A DNA stretch of 13,743 bases from Collinsella sp. (lineage in GTDB: Bacteria; Actinomycetota; Coriobacteriia; Coriobacteriales; Coriobacteriaceae): positions 22,092 through 35,834 of the forward strand of contig DXMX01000014.1 in the NCBI GenBank assembly GCA_019413955.1. Direction: 5' to 3'. The notes under the pieces were generated by a model. The model saw nothing but the letters and a program-made list of their open reading frames with translations, made no database searches and was not told where the DNA came from. This document shows, piece after piece, positions 6,819 through 13,743 of the stretch. The translations under genes and the position numbers were made by a program. Positions within the stretch are counted from its first letter, which is position 1. Each line of letters starts with the position of its first letter.

Positions 6819-8255
6819 TTAGGCCTCCTCGCCGGTCGCGCCAGCGGCACCGCCCGCAGCCGCCGCCAGGTCCACGCCCTCAGCAACCGTCGCCACGGCG
6901 TCGCCCGGCCAGGCGACCTTGGTCAGGTCGGCCGCAGCCAGTGACTCGGCACTCACGGCATCCTCGCCCTGCTCCAGCACGCGACGACGCAGGGCAGCAG
7001 AAAGCGCGTGCGCCCACAGGCCCTCGGCCTCGGCTAGACGCTGTGTGGCGGGAGCGTCAGAGAGCAGGCCCTCGGGCGTATAGCAAATGACGCTCGAGCG
7101 CTTAACGAACTCTTCGACCGAAAGCGGGTTGGAGAACATGGCCGTGCCGCCGGTTGGCAGCGTGTGGTTGGGACCGGCAACATAATCGCCGAGCGGCTCG
7201 GAGCTCCAAGCGCCCACAAAGATGGCGCCGGCGTTGCGAATGCCGCCGAGCAGGCCCATCGCGTCCTTGCAGTGCAGCTCCAAGTGCTCGGGCGCCACGG
7301 TATTCACCGCCTCGACGGCGGCAGCCATGTCGGCGGCTACCACGATGGTGCCCTCATTGTCGAGCGAAGCACGCGTGATCTCGGCACGCGGCGACTGCGC
7401 CACCAGGATATCGATGCCTGCCTCGACCTCGCGCGCAAACTGCTCGTCGCAGGTCACCAGATAGCAGGCTGCCAGCGGATCGTGCTCGGCCTGGGCCATC
7501 AGGTCGGCCGCGACCACCATGGGCTTGGCCGTGGCATCGGCCAGCACGCAGACTTCGGAGGGGCCAGCGACCATGTCGATACCCACGTCGCCCGAGACAA
7601 TCTGCTTGGCCGCAGCGACAAAGGCGTTGCCCGGGCCGGTGATCTTGTCGACGCGCGGAATAGTCTCGGTGCCGTACGCCAGCGCGGCCACGGCCTGAGC
7701 GCCACCCACCATATAGATCTCGTCCACGCCGCCGAGCTTTGCCGCGGCGAGCGTATACGGGCTGATCAGGCCATCTTTCTGCGGCGGGGTCACCATGACC
7801 ACGCGCTTGACGCCGGCAACCTTGGCGGGAATGGCATTCATGAGCACCGTGGAGGGATACTGCGCGCGACCGCCCGGCACGTAGATGCCGGCCGCCGCGA
7901 GCGGGGTCACCTTAACGCCGAGCATCGTGCCGTCCGCACGCGTGGTAAACCAGCTCTGCTCGACCTCGCGCTGGTGGAACTCACGAATCTGGCGTGCAGC
8001 CTTTTCGAGCGCCGCGGCAAAAGCGGGATCGAGGCCTTCGAGCGCGGCATCGATCTGCTCTTGCGGCAGACGGAAGCTCTGCAGCTCAACACCGTCAAAA
8101 CGCTGACAGTAATCGCGCACCGCGGCATCGCCGTTGGCGCGCACGTCGGCCACGATATCGCGGGCGGCGTCGACGATGTTTTGCGGCAGCACACCCTTGC
8201 GGTTGAGCTGGTTGGTAACGAGGCGCTCACCGGGAGCAAGCTTGATGGTCTTCAT
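6819..8255 (-). CDS. hisD: Histidinol dehydrogenase HisD
   Basis: This 478-residue zinc enzyme oxidises L-histidinol to L-histidine in two NAD-dependent steps. Zinc ligands are visible as QAEHDP (Gln255, His258), GDYVAGPNH (Asp357) and EGLWAHA (His416). Catalytic Glu323/His324 lie in VAPEHLEL, and TGPGN and AGPSEVCVLAD are family motifs. Bacterial HisD is usually about 430 residues. Here an extra Ala- and acid-rich tail of roughly 50 residues follows LRRRVL, ending in AAAAGGAAGATGEEA, which looks disordered. The ATG at 8253-8255 has AGGGG upstream. The gene is second in the operon, 105 bp after hisZG. Confidence 0.96.
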   Translation of the reverse strand: MKTIKLAPGERLVTNQLNRKGVLPQNIVDAARDIVADVRANGDAAVRDYCQRFDGVELQSFRLPQEQIDAALEGLDPAFAAALEKAARQIREFHQREVEQSWFTTRADGTMLGVKVTPLAAAGIYVPGGRAQYPSTVLMNAIPAKVAGVKRVVMVTPPQKDGLISPYTLAAAKLGGVDEIYMVGGAQAVAALAYGTETIPRVDKITGPGNAFVAAAKQIVSGDVGIDMVAGPSEVCVLADATAKPMVVAADLMAQAEHDPLAACYLVTCDEQFAREVEAGIDILVAQSPRAEITRASLDNEGTIVVAADMAAAVEAVNTVAPEHLELHCKDAMGLLGGIRNAGAIFVGAWSSEPLGDYVAGPNHTLPTGGTAMFSNPLSVEEFVKRSSVICYTPEGLLSDAPATQRLAEAEGLWAHALSAALRRRVLEQGEDAVSAESLAAADLTKVAWPGDAVATVAEGVDLAAAAGGAAGATGEEA

Positions 8256-8288
8256 ATCGGTATCCCCTATCGGTCGAGGTTGTGTTCG

Positions 8289-8333
8289 AAAAACGAGAGG
8301 CCGGACGGCGGCACCAGTCGGCCCGCAGCCCGG
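8289..8333 (-). terminator. Possible weak intrinsic terminator or attenuator hairpin
   Basis: Within the 105-bp gap between hisZG and hisD, arms at 8301-8311 and 8323-8333 form an 11-bp GC-rich stem. On the his transcript it has one mismatch and one G-U, around an 11-nt loop. After a 7-nt spacer the transcript has five U residues (A-run 8289-8293 on the plus strand). The spacer is longer than in a good terminator, so at most partial termination is expected. Confidence 0.3.
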
Positions 8334-8360
8334 ACGTTGGGGTGCCCGTGCGTGCTCGCG

Positions 8361-10076
8361 CTATTGTGCCGAGCCCGCAACGGGCTCAAAATGCTTGTCC
8401 TTCACGGCTGCCGCCAAGCGATCTGCCAGATTGCGTACGCGCGGATCCAGACGTGCGGCACCCGGATTGACAAAGAAGCGGGCCGTGCAGTCCATGATGC
8501 GACCAGTAATAACGAGGTCGTTATCGCGCAGCGTGGCGCCCGTGGCGGTAATATCCACGATGCGATCGGTCATGCCGACGATGGGGCCCAGCTCGATGTT
8601 GCCGTGCAGCGAAACGATGTCGGCGTTCACGCCGCGCTCGGCATACCAGGCGCTCGCGATGCGCGGATACTTGGTGGCCACGCGAAGCGACCCGCGACGG
8701 GCATAGTTGCGCTCAGCCTGACCAGCGCGCCACGCGGGCTCCGCCTCAATGAAAGTGCACAGGCCGTAACCCAGATCGACCAGCTGCAGCAGGTTGAGGT
8801 CTGCCTCGATAAGCGAGTCCCAACCGCAGATGCCGCAATCGGCACCGCCGCAGCCCACAAAGGCGGGCGCATCGCTGGGACGCACGATGACAAACTCGAT
8901 ATCGCCGACCATGCCCTCGCCGGCACGCGTGTCGCGGCCGCGCACGATCAGGTGACGGCCGGGATCGCGCAGCTCCGAGACATCCAAGCCCGCGGCCTCG
9001 AGCACGTCGAGCGTGTCGGCCTTGAGCGAGCCCTTGGGCACGGCGATGCGTAGCGGGCCCTCGGCGCCACGGCCCACGGCGTGGTCGCCATCGGGGGCGG
9101 CGTCCTCGGCCGAGGTGCGCGCGGCCTCCAGACGCTCGAGCGAAAAGGCAAAGCCCGCCGCCGGCACCTCGATGCCGTCGCCAAATGCGCCGGTAAAGAT
9201 GGAGTCGTAGCGGCCGCCCGAACCGACCGGGTCAGGCAGGCCGCCGGCATAGGCCTTAAAGACCAGGCCCGTGTAGTAATCGAAAGAGTTCATGATGGAG
9301 AAGTCGAACGACAGCACCTGGGCGTCCCCGGGAGCCAGGCCCTCGACCAGAGCACGCAGCTCACTCGTGAGCGGCGCGACGATGCCCGCCGCCGCCAGAA
9401 GCACATCGACGCGGTCGAGTACCTCGGCGCCGCCGTGCAAGCGCGGCAGCTCGCTAATGGCGACCTTGACGGCATCGGACTCGGCGCTTGCCGCCACGCG
9501 GGCATCGAGGCCCACAAAGTCGTTGGCGTGCACGCAGCGCAGGGCCTCGGCAGCCAGCTCGCGATCCTCGCACGCCGCGAGCAGTTCCTTAAACGGACGC
9601 ACGCTACCTGCGATAATGCGTGCATCGGGCAGCGCCAGCTTGCGCACCGCCTCGGCAACGAGCGAGACAATCTCAACATCGCCCGCGGTATCTCCCGCAC
9701 CGATGAGCTCAAAACCCAACTGCGTAAACTGACGCGAGCCACCGGCATTGCGCTGGCACTCGCGGACCACCGGCGCCTCGTAGCGCAGACGCAGCGGCAG
9801 ATCGGCCGCGTGCATGCGGGTCGAAACCAAGCGCACGATCGGCAGCGTGTTGTCGGGACGGACCACCAGCAGGCGGCCATCATCGTCAAAGAGCTTAAAC
9901 GGCGTGTCCGCGATGCGGCCGCCCTCCTCGAGCGAACCCTTGTCCTCGAGCAACGGCGTTTCGACCGGCAGGTAATGATGCTCCCTAAAGCAGCCCTTCA
10001 CCGTCAGCGCAATCTCCTCGCGCGCCTGAGCCTCCTCGGGCAATATGTCCCGAAATCCCCACGGTGTGGCCGTCAT
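8361..10076 (-). CDS. hisG: HisZ-HisG fusion, ATP phosphoribosyltransferase
   Basis: One uninterrupted 571-residue frame joins two proteins that normally form a hetero-octamer. Residues 1-318 are HisZ, the histidyl-tRNA-synthetase-like regulatory subunit: class II-type RYEAPVVRECQRNAGGSRQF (98-116), FDYYTGLVFKAY (265-276) and GSGGRYD...GFAFSLERL (285-315). Residues 319-340 are a linker rich in Ala, Asp and Gly. Residues 341-560 are short-form HisG: PLRIAVPKGSL (341-351), GGADCGICGWD (410-420), and the PRPP loop VDITATGATLRDNDL (507-521). It catalyses the first, feedback-controlled step: ATP plus PRPP to phosphoribosyl-ATP. No stop lies in the linker. The ATG at 10074-10076 has AGGAGG (10085-10090) 8 nt upstream. 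It is the first gene of the operon. Confidence 0.93.
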   Translation of the reverse strand: MTATPWGFRDILPEEAQAREEIALTVKGCFREHHYLPVETPLLEDKGSLEEGGRIADTPFKLFDDDGRLLVVRPDNTLPIVRLVSTRMHAADLPLRLRYEAPVVRECQRNAGGSRQFTQLGFELIGAGDTAGDVEIVSLVAEAVRKLALPDARIIAGSVRPFKELLAACEDRELAAEALRCVHANDFVGLDARVAASAESDAVKVAISELPRLHGGAEVLDRVDVLLAAAGIVAPLTSELRALVEGLAPGDAQVLSFDFSIMNSFDYYTGLVFKAYAGGLPDPVGSGGRYDSIFTGAFGDGIEVPAAGFAFSLERLEAARTSAEDAAPDGDHAVGRGAEGPLRIAVPKGSLKADTLDVLEAAGLDVSELRDPGRHLIVRGRDTRAGEGMVGDIEFVIVRPSDAPAFVGCGGADCGICGWDSLIEADLNLLQLVDLGYGLCTFIEAEPAWRAGQAERNYARRGSLRVATKYPRIASAWYAERGVNADIVSLHGNIELGPIVGMTDRIVDITATGATLRDNDLVITGRIMDCTARFFVNPGAARLDPRVRNLADRLAAAVKDKHFEPVAGSAQ

Positions 10077-10111
10077 CTGGTGAGCCTCCTCATGCTGTGT
10101 TTCATATAGAG

Positions 10112-10143
10112 CAGAAGACCGGCATAGCTCCGCCGGTCTTCTG
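10112..10143 (-). terminator. 12-bp perfect hairpin ahead of the his operon
   Basis: CAGAAGACCGGC at 10112-10123 pairs perfectly with 10132-10143 around an 8-nt loop. It may end transcription of the upstream frl-like genes, or form a leader hairpin of the his message. There is no U-tract on either strand. Only 35 bp separate it from the hisZG ATG and no promoter is visible there, so if the operon has its own promoter it lies upstream and the hairpin is in the leader. No T-box sequence and no run of His codons is seen. Confidence 0.5.
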
Positions 10144-10246
10144 GGTACTTTAGCATACTAGAGTGTTTGCGGGGAAAATCGTCCTCCTCGGCTCACACCG
10201 TATTCATTTGGAAACATAGGAGCGGATTGTCGCAACCCAACCCCAC

Positions 10247-11083
10247 CTAGACGTCAATCGCACGACGATACTCTGCCATTACCTGCGCATCGGCAGCTGC
10301 GGGGTCGGCAAAATAGCGCCAGTCATAGGTCTCGGCCGAAACAACTCCGCGATAGCCGCGCGCCACCAGCCTATCCAGGTCGGCGCGCATATCGCGGACG
10401 CCGTCACCCCAAGCAAGATGCGTCGTGCCATCTGCCGCAACATCGACAAAATGCACGTGGGCGACATCATCGCCAAGCAGATCGAAATAATCGTCGATGG
10501 TATCCCCCGCCACCGCCATAGCGCCCAAATCCAGACACGCCTTAAGTGCCGGATGATCAACTGCCTCGATCATGCACTTCGTATCGGCCGCCGAGTTCAC
10601 GATCATCGACTCAACCGGTTGTAGGGCCTCGAGCACCAGTCGCACGCCGCGCTCTCCCGCATGCTCGGCAATCGCACGCAGCATCGAGGCGCTGCGACCC
10701 CACGCGTCCTCGATCGGCTCGTTCAAAAATGCCCAGCCGCTCGAGACCATGACCTGCTCGGCTCCAAGTTCCGCCGCGATATCTACAACGTTCTTAAAGT
10801 ACGCGAGCGTGCGGGCACGCGCCTCATTCCCGCGCGCCGCGATATTCCACGGCTTGGGGTTGTTCTGTTCGGGACAAAGCCCCACAATCCGAACCCCATA
10901 CCGCTGCGACAGCTCCCGCACCTGCTCGAGCGAATCGTATCCATGGCAATCGACATACAGATGCATCGCCCCGGTCCAAAGCTCGCAACACGTGTAGCCC
11001 GAGGCCGCTGCCGAAGAAAAGAATTCCTCAAGGTCAAAATAACGATGGCTGATATTCATGACGGCAAGCTGCGGATAGCTCAT
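10247..11083 (-). CDS. FrlC-like sugar epimerase, xylose isomerase-type TIM barrel
   Basis: This 278-residue AP-endonuclease-2/xylose-isomerase-like barrel resembles FrlC, which interconverts psicoselysine and fructoselysine. The likely metal ligands are Glu152 (LVLEALQPVES), Asp185 (ACLDLGAM), His211 (HVHFVD) and Glu251 (VSAET), the usual set for this fold. Segments GLCPEQNN (68-75) and DYFDLLGDDVAHVHFVD (198-214) match FrlC closely. The ATG at 11081-11083 has GGAGAG upstream; a longer frame to 11143 would start inside the preceding stem-loop. It follows the deglycase gene by 73 bp and probably shares its message. Another ketose or tagatose-type 3-epimerase role is possible. Confidence 0.8.
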   Translation of the reverse strand: MSYPQLAVMNISHRYFDLEEFFSSAAASGYTCCELWTGAMHLYVDCHGYDSLEQVRELSQRYGVRIVGLCPEQNNPKPWNIAARGNEARARTLAYFKNVVDIAAELGAEQVMVSSGWAFLNEPIEDAWGRSASMLRAIAEHAGERGVRLVLEALQPVESMIVNSAADTKCMIEAVDHPALKACLDLGAMAVAGDTIDDYFDLLGDDVAHVHFVDVAADGTTHLAWGDGVRDMRADLDRLVARGYRGVVSAETYDWRYFADPAAADAQVMAEYRRAIDV

Positions 11084-11105
11084 AATTACTCTCCAACCCA
11101 AGCGA

Positions 11106-11132
11106 GGCCCCGTTCCATATAGGAGCGGGGCC
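11106..11132. repeat. Stem-loop between deglycase and epimerase genes
   Basis: Arms 11106-11116 and 11122-11132 pair at ten of eleven positions around a 5-nt loop, with very GC-rich outer pairs (GGCCCCG). The odd pair (11113/11125) is G-T on the plus strand and A-C on the message. There is no U-tract, so full termination is unlikely. It may lower expression of the epimerase relative to the deglycase, or stabilise the upstream message. Confidence 0.6.
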
Positions 11133-11156
11133 CAATTACACAAACGTTATTTGCTC

Positions 11157-12218
11157 TTAGTAGTCGAACTGGTGATAGTAGCGACGGTAGTTGAGGTTGT
11201 GCTTGGTGACCGTCTCGTAGTAAGCGGCAAGGCGATCGGTGATCAGCGAGGAGAGGATCCACGGAGACACGATGACGCGGAACTCGTCGTCAAGGCCGGG
11301 GATCGCGAACTCGGCGGTGTCGATGATGTTGATGTCGGTGTCGCCGGTCACGCCGCGGGTCAGGAACGCGCGGACGCGCTCGTCGAGCTTGCGGTTCTCG
11401 TCCTCGCCCATGAACAGGAACACGGGGACGCCGGGCTCCACGAGCTCGAGGGTGCCGTGGAAGAAGTCGGCCGAGGTGATGTAGCGGGTGCGCTTCCACT
11501 GCATCTCCTCGAGGATGCACATCGAGAACAGGATGGTCTCGCCCCACAGGGCGCCGGAGCCGATGAACATGGTGTAGGGGGCCAGGGCGTACTTCTTGGC
11601 GAGCTCCTCGGCGCGCGGCTCGAAGCGCTTGCGGATGTCGACCAGGTGAGTCCAAACGTCCTTGGTCTGCTCGATAAACAGGTCAAACTTGGGGAAGCAG
11701 CCGCGGCGGTTGAGCAGGCGCAGGCCGAAGCAGTCGGCGAGGTAGTAGCCCTTCTCGCAGCCGCCCGAACCATGGTCAGAAGCCATGGCGACGCAGTTCT
11801 CGGCACCCACAGCCTGGCCGATGGGGCCCTCGGGCTTGGTCATGGCGTAGACGCGCACGCCCATGTCCTTCATCTTCTTGACGGCCTCGAGGACCTCGGG
11901 GGTGGTGCCGGACTCGGAGGCGGTGAGCACGACGGACTTCTCGGTCATGCGCTTGTGGCCCATGGCGTTCCACTCGGCGGCGTGGATCAGGTAGACCTCG
12001 AGGTCGCGGTCGCCGAACTTGTTCATGAGGTACTCGAGCTGCATGAGCTCGTCCCAGGTGCCGCCGACGCCCATCAGGAACACGGCGTCGTAGCCCTCGT
12101 CGGCGACCTTGTCGGCGAGCGCGGTCATCTTCTTGCCGGTCTCATAGACGTTCTTGCCGTCCTCGACGTAGCCCTCCTGGCTAAAGTGCATGATCTCGAT
12201 CTTCTCGGTTTCCTTCAT
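11157..12218 (-). CDS. FrlB-like SIS-domain deglycase (Amadori product)
   Basis: This 353-residue double-SIS protein resembles fructoselysine-6-phosphate deglycase FrlB, which splits the phosphorylated Amadori compound into glucose 6-phosphate and an amine. Features are GVGGTWDEL (50-58), the sugar-phosphate loop SESGTTPEV (101-109), LEEMQWKR and FFHGTLELVEPGVPVFLF in the second SIS, and the family end RRYYHQFDY. Glu238 and His254 are 16 residues apart, as are the catalytic Glu/His of GlmS and FraB. The ATG at 12216-12218 has AAAGGA upstream. Codons are almost all C- or G-ending, as in highly expressed genes. The exact substrate (fructoselysine, glucoselysine or fructose-asparagine phosphate) is open; the adjacent FrlC-like gene favours fructoselysine or psicoselysine. 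Confidence 0.85.
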   Translation of the reverse strand: MKETEKIEIMHFSQEGYVEDGKNVYETGKKMTALADKVADEGYDAVFLMGVGGTWDELMQLEYLMNKFGDRDLEVYLIHAAEWNAMGHKRMTEKSVVLTASESGTTPEVLEAVKKMKDMGVRVYAMTKPEGPIGQAVGAENCVAMASDHGSGGCEKGYYLADCFGLRLLNRRGCFPKFDLFIEQTKDVWTHLVDIRKRFEPRAEELAKKYALAPYTMFIGSGALWGETILFSMCILEEMQWKRTRYITSADFFHGTLELVEPGVPVFLFMGEDENRKLDERVRAFLTRGVTGDTDINIIDTAEFAIPGLDDEFRVIVSPWILSSLITDRLAAYYETVTKHNLNYRRYYHQFDY

Positions 12219-12269
12219 GGCTTTTCCTTTCTGTCCTGCACGCAACTCTATACATCGCGTTTCTTTTCG

Positions 12270-12370
12270 ATACCAATTATAGACATATACCTAACATGTT
12301 TTTAATACCACTTATCAATCTGCTCCAATCCTCGGTGAACGGTCGAAATTCTCTGGTGAGTGGTATTAAA
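12270..12370 (-). promoter_or_regulatory. Array of TGGTAT half sites, candidate operator
   Basis: On the minus strand, [TA]GGTAT occurs three times in direct orientation (plus positions 12270-12275, 12287-12292, 12305-12310), spaced 17 and 18 bp apart and flanking the TATAAT. A fourth, inverted copy lies at 12361-12366. The third and fourth belong to a perfect 12-bp inverted repeat, TTTAATACCACT at 12301-12312 and its complement at 12359-12370. GntR-family regulators of sugar-amine operons often bind GGTAT-type sites. That link is inference, and no regulator gene is in the window. Confidence 0.5.
12276..12281 (-). promoter_or_regulatory. Probable -10 box for the deglycase gene
   Basis: A perfect TATAAT is read on the minus strand about 58 bp upstream of the deglycase ATG. 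It lies in the only AT-rich stretch of this region. No good -35 hexamer is found 16-18 bp upstream (the sequence there is A-rich), so activity may rely on another feature. It sits between two TGGTAT-type half sites, which is what one expects of a repressed promoter. Confidence 0.55.
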
Positions 12371-12388
12371 TTAGAATTGAATGTATAG

Positions 12389-13603
12389 CTAACGCCTCTG
12401 GCGCCTCCCTTGTGTGACAAAGAACAGCGTTCCTACCAGCGCAATAATGGTCGATGCCCCAAACAGCACCGCCTGGACGCCCAAAGCCTCCGCCAAAAAC
12501 GGAGCCGCCAGCAGCGGCAGCACGCCGGCGCTCATCAGGCCAAAACGCACAAAGCCGGTAATGCGCCCCAGGTATTTGATGTCGGCGCGCTCCTGAATCA
12601 AGATCATCTGCAGCGGTTCCAGGAATCCCCAGGCCAGACCGTTAATCGCCTGACCGATAATCGCGACCCCCAGCATATCGGTGCCCACGTACACCATGGA
12701 CCCAATGCCCACAGCCATGAGCGCGCCGAGCAGCAATCGCAGGTTGACATGGCGGGCAGAAAGCTTGGTCAGGATGAACGCGCCCACCGAGGAAGTGAGG
12801 CCCACGACCGAGGACAGCCAGCCCAGCCAGACGATATCCACGTTGAGCACATCGCGATAGAACAACGACTCCAGCGAATCGAACGCGCCAAACGCAAAGA
12901 AACCCAAAAAGCCCGAGATAAAGATGAGGCGCAGGTCGTGGTCGCGAAACGTAAGTCGCGCGCCCTCGGCCATGCCGCCCAGAATACCGCCCTTCGACTT
13001 CTCTCCTTTTGCGGGAACAACGCACTCGTGACAGCCCAAGGAGAGCACGGCCGCCACACCCATCATGCCCGCCATGAGCAGATAGACCGATTGCGTGGCA
13101 AAACAGCTCACGACGGCACCACCGAGCAGCGGGCCAGCGGTATAGGCGATATTGCTGTAGAACACCATGAGACCGTTCACGCGGGTACGGCCCTCGGTGG
13201 TCGACTCCAGGTATCCCGGAAACGCATGCGTGCAGGTGTTGATAAAGCCGCCCGCAAGCCCCAAGACGCACGCGGCAAACACAAGCCCGGGGACAGACAA
13301 CGGCGCCAACCCCACGCCAAGCGATAGCACTGCCGTAATCACGCACGTCACAAACGACGTCCGGCGCGGACCAAAACGGTCGATGACCGAGCCCGACACC
13401 ATATTGCCCGCCGACGTCATAAGATTGCGTACGAGCGTAATGGCAGCAACCAAAAACGCCGTGCCAGCCAGATCATACGTCGCCGCGCCGATAAGCCCTA
13501 AAAAATACACCGCGTTGTTGGCGCACCATTGCAGGGACTCAATAAGAATCAGCCTGACTTCTGCCGGCGTCAGGCGCATTGCTTCGCGATCCTTCGCGAA
13601 CAT
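12389..13603 (-). CDS. MFS transporter, exporter-like
   Basis: This 404-residue major facilitator protein has about twelve hydrophobic spans and a family motif GSVIDRFGPRRT (71-82) after the second span. Its pattern resembles MFS_3-type multidrug or siderophore exporters, but nothing fixes the substrate. Residues 1-15 are a charged cytoplasmic N-terminus. A hydrophilic loop (about 203-230, with KGEKSKGG) separates the two six-span halves, and the tail ends in Gln and Arg residues. The ATG at 13601-13603 has GAGGGAG upstream; a longer frame would start in the terminator hairpin. No recognisable promoter is seen upstream. No terminator separates it clearly from the deglycase promoter region downstream. 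Confidence 0.85.
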   Translation of the reverse strand: MFAKDREAMRLTPAEVRLILIESLQWCANNAVYFLGLIGAATYDLAGTAFLVAAITLVRNLMTSAGNMVSGSVIDRFGPRRTSFVTCVITAVLSLGVGLAPLSVPGLVFAACVLGLAGGFINTCTHAFPGYLESTTEGRTRVNGLMVFYSNIAYTAGPLLGGAVVSCFATQSVYLLMAGMMGVAAVLSLGCHECVVPAKGEKSKGGILGGMAEGARLTFRDHDLRLIFISGFLGFFAFGAFDSLESLFYRDVLNVDIVWLGWLSSVVGLTSSVGAFILTKLSARHVNLRLLLGALMAVGIGSMVYVGTDMLGVAIIGQAINGLAWGFLEPLQMILIQERADIKYLGRITGFVRFGLMSAGVLPLLAAPFLAEALGVQAVLFGASTIIALVGTLFFVTQGRRQRR

Positions 13604-13622
13604 ACGAACTCCCTCTATACAA

Positions 13623-13662
13623 GTAAGGGGATGGAGGGCATAGGCCCGCTCCATCCCCTTAC
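13623..13662 (-). terminator. 14-bp perfect hairpin, likely terminator
   Basis: GTAAGGGGATGGAG at 13623-13636 pairs perfectly with 13649-13662 around a 12-nt loop, whose ends can pair further (GGC with GCC). It lies 34 bp after the stop of the gene at the right edge and 19 bp before the MFS ATG. The minus transcript has only two U residues after the stem, so termination may be incomplete and the MFS gene could be reached by readthrough. Confidence 0.6.
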
Positions 13663-13695
13663 CAGGTTGCAATGACAGTCTATGCAGCCGGGCCC

Positions 13696-13743
13696 TTACG
13701 CCAGCACGCCGAAGAACGCGCCGACGATGCCCACGGCCATGGT
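13696..13743 (-). CDS. C-terminal 15 codons of an unidentified membrane-like protein
   Basis: The frame enters from the right edge, reads TMAVGIVGAFFGVLA and stops at TAA (13696-13698). The stretch is hydrophobic and Gly/Ala-rich, as in the last membrane span of a transporter. A PTS IIC or IID subunit for an Amadori sugar would fit the deglycase neighbourhood, but that is a guess. The hairpin 34 bp downstream supports this as a true gene end. Confidence 0.55.
   Translation of the reverse strand, partial: TMAVGIVGAFFGVLA

Noticed and set aside
7164..9053. A 629-codon plus-strand frame across hisD and hisZG.
   Set aside because: It lies antisense to two well-supported enzymes and has Ala/Arg/Gly-rich composition without any motif.
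10073..10105. A 10-codon minus-strand frame (MKHSMRRLTR) whose stop overlaps the hisZG ATG as ATGA, as a possible leader peptide.
   Set aside because: It has only one His codon and no ribosome binding site of its own; the overlap is probably chance.
11151..12305. A 384-codon plus-strand open frame opposite the deglycase.
   Set aside because: It is low-complexity and rich in Val, Leu, Gly and Asp, mirroring the biased codons of the deglycase on the other strand. No ribosome binding site or homology is seen.
12301..12370. The 12-bp inverted repeat as a terminator for the MFS gene.
   Set aside because: The loop is 46 nt, the stem is AT-rich, and the arms match other half sites near the promoter, so an operator role fits better.

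Overview
The window looks like chromosomal DNA from a gut Coriobacteriia, most probably Collinsella. I infer this from the high GC content, the strong purine-rich ribosome binding sites, the his operon with an RDAC-like small gene, and the fructoselysine-type genes. No rRNA, tRNA, CRISPR array, phage or transposase gene is visible. The genus assignment is inference, because no marker gene is present.

Left edge (1-816): the start of a minus-strand gene for a LarC C-terminal-type protein runs off the window. It is followed by an intergenic stretch of about 340 bases holding a 65-nt inverted repeat. Region 817-1728 (+): a PHP-family histidinol-phosphatase that converges on the his operon. Region 1756-10076 (-): a compact histidine operon in transcription order hisZ-hisG fusion, hisD, hisC, hisB, hisH, hisA, hisF, hisI, a small RDAC-like gene, hisE. 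Most junctions are overlaps or gaps of a few bases, which suggests translational coupling. With the PHP phosphatase, every step from PRPP and ATP to histidine is encoded here. The few larger gaps in the operon hold structured DNA: a terminator-like hairpin between hisZG and hisD, a 41-bp hairpin with a GGGGAC/GTCCCC core between hisB and hisH, and a 95-bp extended palindrome between hisF and hisI.

Right part (10247-13743, all -): an FrlC-like epimerase and an FrlB-like SIS-domain deglycase form a probable Amadori-product (fructoselysine-type) catabolic unit. The deglycase has a likely TATAAT -10 box overlapped by an array of TGGTAT-type half sites that looks like a repressor operator. Upstream lies an MFS exporter-like gene, then a strong 14-bp hairpin terminator, then the last 15 codons of an unidentified membrane-like protein.

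The most unusual material is the set of intergenic hairpins. Five of them (622-686, 1728-1760, 2693-2787, 5050-5090, 11106-11132) carry imperfections that are G-U wobbles only when read as plus-strand RNA, which is antisense to most genes here. Other points of note are the HisZ-HisG fusion, the RDAC-like small gene embedded in the his operon, and the stand-alone LarC C-terminal domain.
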